DNA of 5,192 nucleotides, taken from positions 1 through 5,192 of the forward strand of contig JBFFGE010000250.1 in NCBI GenBank assembly GCA_041557595.1, in the 5' to 3' direction. The notes under the pieces were generated by a model. The model did not search any database, was not told the DNA's origin, and saw only the letters and a program-made list of their open reading frames with translations. A program made the translations under genes and the position numbers. Below, in pieces: positions 1 through 4,999 of this stretch; position 1 is the first letter of the stretch, and each line of letters begins with the position of its first letter. The DNA is from JAOTYV01 sp041557595. GTDB lineage: Bacteria > Pseudomonadota > Alphaproteobacteria > UBA8366.

Positions 1-40
1 AGGTCTCGCCCTTTTGACTTGGCCGGCCGTTAAGGCGCCG

Positions 41-1747
41 TTACGACGCCCGCGCCAAGGGGCCCCGCAGCAGCTTGCCCGGTAACGCGCCGGTGTGTTC
101 GTTGTTGCGCAGCACGACCTGGCCGTTGATCACCGTGCACGCGATGCCGTCGGCGAACTGTTTCAGCCGTGTCGCGCCGGAAGGCAGATCGTGCACCACG
201 TCCGGCATGCGCGGATTGATGCGATCCGGGTCGAACACCACGATATCCGCGCACATGCCCTCACGCAGGAGGCCGCGGTCGTGGAATCCCCATTGGGTCG
301 CCGTATCGTAGGTGATCAGCCGCACCGCTTGCTCCAGGGTGAAGGCCTGACGGTCGCGGACCCAATGGCTCAGCAAATGGGTCTGCAGCGAGCTGTCCAT
401 GATCTGCGATACATGGGCGCCGGAGTCCGAGAAGGTGACGACGGAATTCGGGTTCTTCATCAATTCCAGCGCGTCGTCCTGGTTTTCATTTGCCGCCGGT
501 TGGCGGAAGAACAGCTTCAGATCGTGCTCCAGCGCCAGATCGATCATCGCCTCGGCGGGCGCGACGCCGCGCTGTTCTGCAATTTCGGCGACCGTGCGAT
601 GCGGGCGTTCGATCCGGTCCATCACATAAAACATGTCCCAGACCGGCGGACGCGGCTCCGCGCCGACGACCGGCGGGCCGTCATAGGGCCGGCTCGCAAC
701 TTCGACCAGTTTGCGCTTGGTTTCCGGGTCGTGCAGCGCCACTTTTTGCTCCTCCAATGGCAGCGCCCGGACATCCTTCCAGACATCCCAGGTGTCGAAC
801 GGCATGGTGGTCTCGAAGGACAAGAGGATGTTGATTTCGCGGCTGTGCACCTGGGTGAAGATGCGCGCGCCTTGCTGGTTCGCCTTCTGGATGAAGTCGT
901 AATTCGCCTTCCATTCGCCGGGTTTCTCGCGCCGGCTCAGGCTGCCGAAGGTGATCTGCCGACCGGTCTCGATCGACAGGTTCTTCAGCGTCTCGTACTG
1001 GCCTAGCAGCACGTCCTTGTCGCCGCGGGCGTCGGTCGCAAGCTGGAAAATGCCGGCATCCAGGTCGCCCATGGTGCGGACCAGTTCGTGGACTTCGTCG
1101 TCGTCGGCGATCCGGCTGGCGACCGGCCGGTCGTCGGCGGTTTGGTGGCTCCGGCTGCGCGAGGTCGAGAAACCGATGGCGCCGGCCTTGATCGACTCGG
1201 CGACCTGATGCTTCATCGCGGCAAGGTCGTCTTCCGTCGCCTGATCGGTGAAGGCGCGTTCGCCCATGACATAGGTGCGAAGCGCCGAGTGGCCGACATA
1301 GCCTGCGTAGTTGATGCCCTTGGGCAGTTTGTCGACAACGTCGAGATATTCGGGATAGGTCTCCCACTGCCATTTGATGCCTTCCAGCATGGCGTTGCGG
1401 TCGATGTCCTCGGCCCGTTCGAGATTACGGAACACGAAGTCTACCTCCGCCTCGCGGCAGGGCGCCAGGGTAAACCCGCAATTGCCCATGACGACGCTGG
1501 TGACGCCGTGATAGCAGGAGCAGCTCCCCAGAGAATCCCAGAATACTTGAGCATCCATATGGGTGTGGCCGTCGACGAAACCCGGTGTCACCACATGGCC
1601 CTCGGCGTCGATTACCTCGTCGGCTGGCGCGTTGATCTTGCCGATCGTGGCGATCTTGCCGTCCTTGACGCCAATATCGGCGTGATAGCGCTGCGCGCCG
1701 GTGCCGTCGATCACCATGCCGTTCTTGATGACGATATCGTAGCTCAT
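41..1747 (-). CDS. D-aminoacylase-like amidohydrolase (N-acyl-D-amino-acid deacylase family, long form)
   Basis: This 568-residue protein is a probable cytoplasmic metal-dependent hydrolase that cleaves an amide bond, in the family that removes acyl groups from N-acyl-D-amino acids. Seen: an N-terminal beta-sandwich start (MSYDIVIKNGMVIDGTG), the metal motif DGHTHMD with H61 and H63, a GNCG cysteine at C90 spaced exactly as in D-aminoacylase, GHSALR at 152-157, the catalytic aspartate motif DSGAH at 441-445 (D441), and the C-terminal composite beta strand GMCADIVVFDPDRI at 498-511. There is no signal peptide. It is longer than classical D-aminoacylases (about 480-500 residues); the excess lies roughly between residues 300 and 400. 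The two histidines that normally bind the beta metal are not obvious at the expected places (GIFQLATDARG at 232-242, ITFGSLSR at 265-272). The start is set by a strong SD; the frame is open further upstream but has no RBS and low-complexity basic sequence. Family is confident; substrate and D-stereospecificity are not. Confidence 0.9.
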   Translation of the reverse strand: MSYDIVIKNGMVIDGTGAQRYHADIGVKDGKIATIGKINAPADEVIDAEGHVVTPGFVDGHTHMDAQVFWDSLGSCSCYHGVTSVVMGNCGFTLAPCREAEVDFVFRNLERAEDIDRNAMLEGIKWQWETYPEYLDVVDKLPKGINYAGYVGHSALRTYVMGERAFTDQATEDDLAAMKHQVAESIKAGAIGFSTSRSRSHQTADDRPVASRIADDDEVHELVRTMGDLDAGIFQLATDARGDKDVLLGQYETLKNLSIETGRQITFGSLSRREKPGEWKANYDFIQKANQQGARIFTQVHSREINILLSFETTMPFDTWDVWKDVRALPLEEQKVALHDPETKRKLVEVASRPYDGPPVVGAEPRPPVWDMFYVMDRIERPHRTVAEIAEQRGVAPAEAMIDLALEHDLKLFFRQPAANENQDDALELMKNPNSVVTFSDSGAHVSQIMDSSLQTHLLSHWVRDRQAFTLEQAVRLITYDTATQWGFHDRGLLREGMCADIVVFDPDRINPRMPDVVHDLPSGATRLKQFADGIACTVINGQVVLRNNEHTGALPGKLLRGPLARAS

Positions 1748-1752
1748 GAAGT

Positions 1753-1760
1753 TCCTCCTC
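1753..1760 (-). promoter_or_regulatory. Shine-Dalgarno of the amidohydrolase gene
   Basis: Read on the minus strand the sequence is GAGGAGGA, five bases before the ATG at 1747. It is a near-ideal SD and fixes the start at MSYDIV rather than at any codon of the long open upstream extension. Confidence 0.85.
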
Positions 1761-1776
1761 GATGCGGTCGTGCGGC

Positions 1777-1802
1777 GCATGCCAACACGTGTGGCCGGAT
1801 GC
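1777..1802. repeat. Imperfect dyad around ACACGTGT in the amidohydrolase leader
   Basis: The core ACACGTGT (1785-1792) is a perfect 8-bp palindrome containing CACGTG. It is flanked by GCC (1781-1783) and GGC (1793-1795) with one unpaired A at 1784, then by GCAT (1777-1780) and ATGC (1799-1802). The centre lies about 42 bp upstream of the start codon. The zero-length centre favours a protein-binding dyad in DNA over an RNA hairpin. Function is unknown and chance remains possible in GC-rich DNA. Confidence 0.35.
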
Positions 1803-1807
1803 CGGGT

Positions 1808-1824
1808 CGCCGCGGCGCGCGGCG
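1808..1824 (+). other. Perfect GC-only hairpin followed by TTTT in the amidohydrolase leader
   Basis: CGCCGCG (1808-1814) and CGCGGCG (1818-1824) are exact inverted repeats around a 3-base loop GCG. On the plus strand TTTT follows directly at 1825-1828, the layout of a short intrinsic terminator. No plus-strand gene lies upstream that would need one, so it could stop antisense transcription, or it could act as a stable hairpin in the deacylase 5' leader (minus strand, 61-77 bases before the ATG). The U tract is short, so terminator activity is uncertain. Confidence 0.35.
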
Positions 1825-1927
1825 TTTTCAAATGTTCGTCTAAGTATCGCCTTCTCCGCCGTTTGCCGAAATATGGCACCGTCGGGCGGTCTGGGGAGCC
1901 ATTAAAACAGATTTCGTTCCGTGAGGA

Positions 1928-1942
1928 AATTCGGTCCGAATT
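1928..1942. promoter_or_regulatory. Perfect 15-bp dyad AATTCGG-T-CCGAATT (candidate operator)
   Basis: Two exact 7-bp arms flank a single central base. The element sits 5 bp downstream of the antiporter stop codon (minus strand) and about 180 bp upstream of the deacylase start. The one-base centre and AT-rich outer arms make it a poor RNA terminator hairpin, and no U tract follows directly, although GTTTTAA appears about 25 bases later on the minus strand. A dimeric regulator site for the deacylase promoter is the more attractive reading, but this is inference from symmetry and position only. Confidence 0.4.
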
Positions 1943-1947
1943 GTCCC

Positions 1948-3636
1948 TTAGGCCGGCCCGGCCGCGAGCGCTTCCTCCTGCAGGCGGTTCATCCACCCTT
2001 CGACTTTTTCGTCAGGCGCCCCCTGGTGCCTGAGAACGGCTGCCGCGAGGTCGAGCCCATCCGGGATGCTTCGGTTTACGACCGCCCGCATGCCGAGAGC
2101 GTCGAACCGGATCTTTTCCGCTTCATTCGGCACGGATACGAATCGTGCGGCGTTGGGATAGCGCTCGCGGACGACGGGCGTAAGACCTTCCGAAACTTCG
2201 TATCGCGGCAGGGCGATGACGATGGCCGGACGCTGCGCCATGTCGAGCGTTTCCAGCATTCGCGGGTCGCCCGCATCGCCGAAGGCAACCGGATAGCCGT
2301 CCGAATTCGCTTTGACGAAACGCTCATGGTCCATTTCGAAGGCGCTATAGGGAATGCCGAGCGCCTCCAGTCCATCGGCAACGCGGCGCCCAATCGAATT
2401 CATGCCGAAAACGAGGATTGGCGCGGCGATCGGGCCGCCGCTCGGAACGGCTGAGGCGGCGGTGCCGCAGATCTGTTCGCCGATTCGCGTCGTGAGGTAT
2501 TGGCCGATTTGCGAAACATAGGGCGTGAGCGCGAGGCTCACCGCGACGGTGGTGAGGATGACAGCCGCGAGTTCCGCGCCGACGGCCGCCTGAATTCCCG
2601 GGGTCGCCAGCACCACGAAGGCGAATTCGCTGCCCTGTGCCAGCAGGAAGGAGATCTGCAGGGCGATCGGCAGGGCGACGCGGACCGCAAGCGCGGCGAG
2701 GAAGGTCAGGATGATTTTGCTGACCAGCAGAACCGCGACCGCAGCCAGAATCAGCGCCCAATTTTCCAGCAGGATCGTCGGGTTGAGCGTCATGCCGACG
2801 GTGATGAAGAAGAAGGCCAGCAGCAGCCCCCGAAACGGCTTTACCTCCGCCTGGATGACATGCCGGTAAGGGGTTTCAGAGATGATCATGCCGCCGAGAA
2901 AGGCGCCGAGCGTCAGGGAAAGGCCCAGCAAGCCGGTCGCCGACGCGGTCACGAGCACAATCAGGAGTGCGGTGACGGTGAAGATTTCCTCGTTCTTGGA
3001 TTTCGCCAGAAATCGAAAGATCGGGCCGATCAGATATCGGCCGATCACGATGGCTGCGGCGAAAGCCGCGAGCGCCTTCAGAACCGCCGCGCCGATCGCC
3101 GGGCCAAGCGCGGTTTCGCCCTGACCCAAGGACGCCGCGAAGATCAGCAGGAAGATCGCGCAAATATCTTGAAAGATGAGGATGGCGGTGGCGCTGACCC
3201 CGACCGGGCAGCTTTTTTGGGCGCGCTCCTTGATGGTTTCGGCGACGACCGCCGTCGACGATAATGCGAGCGTCACGCCGATGAGCACGGCGATGTTTGT
3301 TTCGACCCGCCACAGGATCAGGATTGTCGCCAGTACAGCGCCGCAAAATATAACCTGGAGCGGGCCGAAGCCCAGAATATCGCGGCGGGCCTCCCAGATA
3401 TGGCGCAGCGAGAAATGCAGTCCGATGTCGAACAACAGGAAGACGACGCCGAGTTCGGCGAGCAGCTTCGTCGTGTCATCCTGCTCGATGACGCCGAGGC
3501 CGAACGGACCGATCAACGCACCGGCGACGAGATAGCCGATGATCGGGCTCAGCCGAAGCGGGCGCAGCAGGGCGATTGCGAAAATTCCGGCCAGCAACAG
3601 CAGGATCGCGGGAATCAGGGCGTGGACGTGGTCCAT
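1948..3636 (-). CDS. Kef-type monovalent cation:proton antiporter (CPA2 family) with C-terminal Rossmann domain
   Basis: This 562-residue inner-membrane protein should exchange K+ or Na+ for protons in pH and ion homeostasis. Seen: about 12-13 hydrophobic segments from residue 5 to 376; the CPA2 hallmarks GYLVAGALIGPFGLG (34-48), LALSSTAVV (123-131), the ion-binding FQD motif (F155-Q156-D157), and KPFRGLLLAFFFITVGMTL (266-284). A KTN/TrkA-N Rossmann domain follows from about residue 407 (ILVFGMNSIGRRVADGLEALG, GYPVAFGDAGDPRMLE) to about 522, then a short tail. The length fits KefB/KefC relatives that end just after the KTN domain. Its nucleotide loop reads G411-M-N-S-I-G416, so the usual middle glycine of GxGxxG is missing. 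No KefF/KefG partner gene is adjacent. The start (MDHVHALIP) matches the usual N terminus, although its SD is weak (AGG about 9 bases upstream). Cation and ligand cannot be told from sequence. Confidence 0.93.
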   Translation of the reverse strand: MDHVHALIPAILLLLAGIFAIALLRPLRLSPIIGYLVAGALIGPFGLGVIEQDDTTKLLAELGVVFLLFDIGLHFSLRHIWEARRDILGFGPLQVIFCGAVLATILILWRVETNIAVLIGVTLALSSTAVVAETIKERAQKSCPVGVSATAILIFQDICAIFLLIFAASLGQGETALGPAIGAAVLKALAAFAAAIVIGRYLIGPIFRFLAKSKNEEIFTVTALLIVLVTASATGLLGLSLTLGAFLGGMIISETPYRHVIQAEVKPFRGLLLAFFFITVGMTLNPTILLENWALILAAVAVLLVSKIILTFLAALAVRVALPIALQISFLLAQGSEFAFVVLATPGIQAAVGAELAAVILTTVAVSLALTPYVSQIGQYLTTRIGEQICGTAASAVPSGGPIAAPILVFGMNSIGRRVADGLEALGIPYSAFEMDHERFVKANSDGYPVAFGDAGDPRMLETLDMAQRPAIVIALPRYEVSEGLTPVVRERYPNAARFVSVPNEAEKIRFDALGMRAVVNRSIPDGLDLAAAVLRHQGAPDEKVEGWMNRLQEEALAAGPA

Positions 3637-3740
3637 CGTTGGGGCCTGTTTTGGTCGACACGATCGGTGCTGGCTGCGGTGGCGGATGCGGTCCCGAGGG
3701 ATTGGATCGATCGCCGCCGCCGGCGAGTTCTGTGCGTTCC

Positions 3741-3772
3741 GTATAAATTGGCGCGTTGTGCAATCGGTCAAG
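3741..3772 (-). promoter_or_regulatory. Candidate promoter for the antiporter gene
   Basis: On the minus strand CTTGAC (3772-3767) matches the alphaproteobacterial -35 consensus and is followed after roughly 18-20 bases by an AT-rich -10-like stretch ATTTATAC (3748-3741). The spacing to the best TATA is slightly long and the -10 is not clean, so the call is tentative. It would give a 5' leader of about 100 bases before the ATG at 3636. Confidence 0.3.
3743..3753 (+). repeat. Direct repeat copy 1, ATAAATTGGCG
   Basis: This is an exact 11-bp match to 3900-3910, in the same orientation and 157 bp away. It overlaps the TATAAA island that forms the -10-like end of the candidate antiporter promoter. 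The match continues loosely with a GTTG close downstream in both copies. It may be a shared regulator site or a duplicated promoter element. Confidence 0.4.
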
Positions 3773-3899
3773 TGCGGAATGTCATGCACCGGGGTTTTCG
3801 CTCCGATGCCGGTCGGCCGGGTGTCGGGCGCGGGCAGCACCGTGTCGCGCTGCCGGCCGCGAACATTTGGGCGGCACTCCCCAGCGCATCGACTTTTCG

Positions 3900-3910
3900 A
3901 TAAATTGGCG
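3900..3910 (+). repeat. Direct repeat copy 2, ATAAATTGGCG
   Basis: This is the second exact copy of the 11-bp sequence, 53 bp before the SDR start codon and overlapping the inverted repeat ATCGA-CTTT-TCGAT (3888-3901). The GATAAA at its left end could act as a -10 element for the SDR gene, but I found no fitting -35. Confidence 0.4.
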
Positions 3911-3950
3911 GCGGTTGGCGCGCTGCATCGTTCACCGCTGCCTGGAAACA

Positions 3951-3956
3951 AAGGAG
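3951..3956 (+). promoter_or_regulatory. Shine-Dalgarno of the SDR gene
   Basis: AAGGAG lies six bases before the ATG at 3963, ideal for translation start, and rules out the longer open frame that begins upstream. Confidence 0.85.
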
Positions 3957-3962
3957 AAACCC

Positions 3963-4880
3963 ATGACGGAACGGTTTGTGAAGGACAAGGTCATTCTGGT
4001 GACCGGCGGCGGCGGCGGAATCGGCGCCGAGATTGCGAAGCTCGCGGCGGCCGAGGGGGCAAAAGTCGTGATCAACGATCTCGGCGGATCGGTAGACGGC
4101 CAGGGCGCCGATGTCAGTCGGGCGCAGCAGATTGCCGACGAAATTATTTCGAACCGGGGCGAGGCGGTTGCCAATGGCGGCAGCATCGCCGACTGGGACG
4201 ATGCCCAGGCGATGGTCCAGCAAGCGGTCGACAGCTTCGGCCGGATCGACGGCGTGATCAACGTCGCGGGCATTCTGCGCGATAAGATCTTCCATAAAAT
4301 GTCGCGCGACGATTGGGATTCCGTGCTGGGCGTGCATCTTACCGGGTATTTCAACGTCTCGCGCTCGGCGGCCGAGCATTTCCGCAAGCAGTCATCCGGC
4401 GCGTTCGTGCACTTCACGTCCAATTCGGGGCTGATCGGGAATATCGGCCAGGCAAATTACGCGGCCGCGAAGTTGGGCATCGTCGGGCTGTCGAAGTCGA
4501 TCGCCCTCGACATGGCGCGTTACCGGGTGCGATCGAATATCATTTCGCCGTCCGCCTTTACCCGGATGACCGAAACCATCCCCACCAACGATCCGACCAA
4601 GGCGGCCCATGTGGAGCGGCAGAAGGCGATGCTGCCGGAAAAGATCGCGCCGCTCTGCGTTTACCTGATGTCCGATCACGCCGAAGACATTACCGCCCAG
4701 GTATTTTACTGCCGGGCCAACGAAATCATGCTGATGAGCCAGACCCGGCCGTTGCGGTCGGTCCATCGCGATGGCGGCTGGAGTTGCCAGACGCTGCATG
4801 AACACGGGATTCCGGCGCTCAAGCCGAGCTTCTATGAATTGCAACGGTCGCGCCAGGTGTTCACCTGGGATCCGGTGTAA
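3963..4880 (+). CDS. SDR-family oxidoreductase, MFE-2-type 3-hydroxyacyl-CoA dehydrogenase-like
   Basis: This 305-residue cytoplasmic NAD(P)-dependent dehydrogenase is of the short-chain type. Seen: cofactor motif TGGGGGIG (14-21), D39 after the second strand (VVINDLGG) favouring NAD(H), N100-V-A-G103 for the NNAG motif, catalytic S153, Y166 and K170 (YAAAK, with the expected 13-residue Ser-Tyr spacing), and the VHLTGYF stretch (124-130) with His where many SDRs have the catalytic Asn. The DWDSV..VHL, GNIGQANYAAAKLG and NIISPSAFTRMTET segments closely resemble the (3R)-hydroxyacyl-CoA dehydrogenase domain of peroxisomal MFE-2 (17-beta-HSD type 4). It is longer than a 250-residue SDR because of a C-terminal extension (about 250-305) like that of MFE-2, but the hydratase-2 and SCP-2 domains of full MFE-2 are absent. 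A role in beta-oxidation of acyl-CoA or steroid side chains is likely by family; the substrate is unknown. It is transcribed away from the antiporter. Confidence 0.9.
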   Translation: MTERFVKDKVILVTGGGGGIGAEIAKLAAAEGAKVVINDLGGSVDGQGADVSRAQQIADEIISNRGEAVANGGSIADWDDAQAMVQQAVDSFGRIDGVINVAGILRDKIFHKMSRDDWDSVLGVHLTGYFNVSRSAAEHFRKQSSGAFVHFTSNSGLIGNIGQANYAAAKLGIVGLSKSIALDMARYRVRSNIISPSAFTRMTETIPTNDPTKAAHVERQKAMLPEKIAPLCVYLMSDHAEDITAQVFYCRANEIMLMSQTRPLRSVHRDGGWSCQTLHEHGIPALKPSFYELQRSRQVFTWDPV

Positions 4881-4950
4881 CGCCTTTCTTTCCGGCGGCC
4901 CCCGGGCACTTCGAGGTTGGCGCCGTTAACGAAATCGCAGGAATTGGCCG

Positions 4951-4960
4951 CCAAATTTGG
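4951..4960. repeat. Perfect 10-bp palindrome CCAAATTTGG
   Basis: This exact self-complementary decamer is centred about 45 bp before the start of the right-hand partial gene, in the 119-bp gap after the SDR. Its position fits an operator or promoter element for that gene. A 10-bp palindrome can occur by chance, so it is reported mainly because a second dyad follows five bases later. Confidence 0.3.
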
Positions 4961-4964
4961 ACTT

Positions 4965-4982
4965 GGTCCCGGTTGTGGGACC
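4965..4982 (+). other. Perfect hairpin GGTCCC-GGTTGT-GGGACC before the partial gene
   Basis: Six-base exact arms flank a six-base loop; in RNA the stem extends by a U-G and a U-A pair to 4963-4984. It ends four bases before the SD of the next gene. No U tract follows, so it is not a standard intrinsic terminator. It could be an operator, or a leader hairpin affecting ribosome access. Confidence 0.4.
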
Positions 4983-4988
4983 GATGTC

Positions 4989-4994
4989 AGGGGG
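4989..4994 (+). promoter_or_regulatory. Shine-Dalgarno of the right-edge partial gene
   Basis: AGGGGG lies five bases before the ATG at 5000 and supports that start over TTG codons further upstream in the same frame. Confidence 0.6.
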
Positions 4995-4999
4995 CAAAC

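Larger units (their letters stand above)
1748..1947 (-). promoter_or_regulatory. Intergenic leader/promoter region of the amidohydrolase gene
   Basis: This 200-bp gap separates the antiporter stop codon from the deacylase start, both on the minus strand. The size and the AT-rich half near the antiporter (about 1825-1945, against a GC-rich half near the deacylase) suggest the deacylase has its own promoter here. I could not find a convincing -35/-10 pair: the best -10-like hexamer on the minus strand is GATACT near 1844-1849, with only a poor -35 at the correct spacing. Three dyad-symmetric elements in the gap are listed separately. Confidence 0.45.
3637..3962. promoter_or_regulatory. Divergent intergenic region between the antiporter and SDR genes
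   Basis: The 326 bp between two divergent start codons must hold both promoters. I see no gene here: the open frame running into the SDR from about 3756 lacks an RBS and resembles no protein family. AT-rich islands occur at 3741-3749 and 3891-3906, each containing the same 11-bp sequence. A short inverted repeat ATCGA-CTTT-TCGAT lies at 3888-3901. The rest (about 3661-3735 and 3785-3890) is GC-rich with no recognisable element. Confidence 0.6.

Noticed and set aside
1..40. GGCCGGCC palindrome (21-28) and GC-rich repeats after the amidohydrolase stop as a terminator
   Set aside because: No clean stem-loop with a U tract on the minus strand; the palindrome has no loop.
95..1006. Long plus-strand open frame opposite the amidohydrolase (about 303 codons), and a similar one at 1088-1843
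   Set aside because: They are antisense to a gene with clear family motifs, have no SD, and show no recognisable domain; such frames are usual in GC-rich DNA.
1748..1996. 83-residue N-terminal extension of the amidohydrolase frame, which would overlap the antiporter 3' end
   Set aside because: The extension is basic and low in complexity, has no RBS, and the family start plus a strong SD lie at 1747.
2500..3264. Plus-strand open frame opposite the antiporter rich in Arg, Asp, Glu and Gln
   Set aside because: The composition is the mirror of hydrophobic membrane-segment codons on the other strand; there is no RBS and no family similarity.
3637..3951. 105-residue N-terminal extension of the antiporter frame
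   Set aside because: It is not hydrophobic or family-like; the protein aligns with Kef relatives from MDHVHALIP.
3756..3962. 69-residue N-terminal extension of the SDR frame
   Set aside because: Cys/Arg-rich translation without similarity, no RBS; an ideal SD sits just before the ATG at 3963.
34..4928. The 10-mer GGCGCCGTTA present at 34-43 and 4919-4928 as possible ends of a mobile element
   Set aside because: The repeat is short, one copy overlaps the amidohydrolase stop codon, and there is no transposase or integrase between the copies.
4881..4950. Intrinsic terminator after the SDR gene
   Set aside because: Only a weak CGGCG/CGCCG pairing with a long loop and no T tract is visible.
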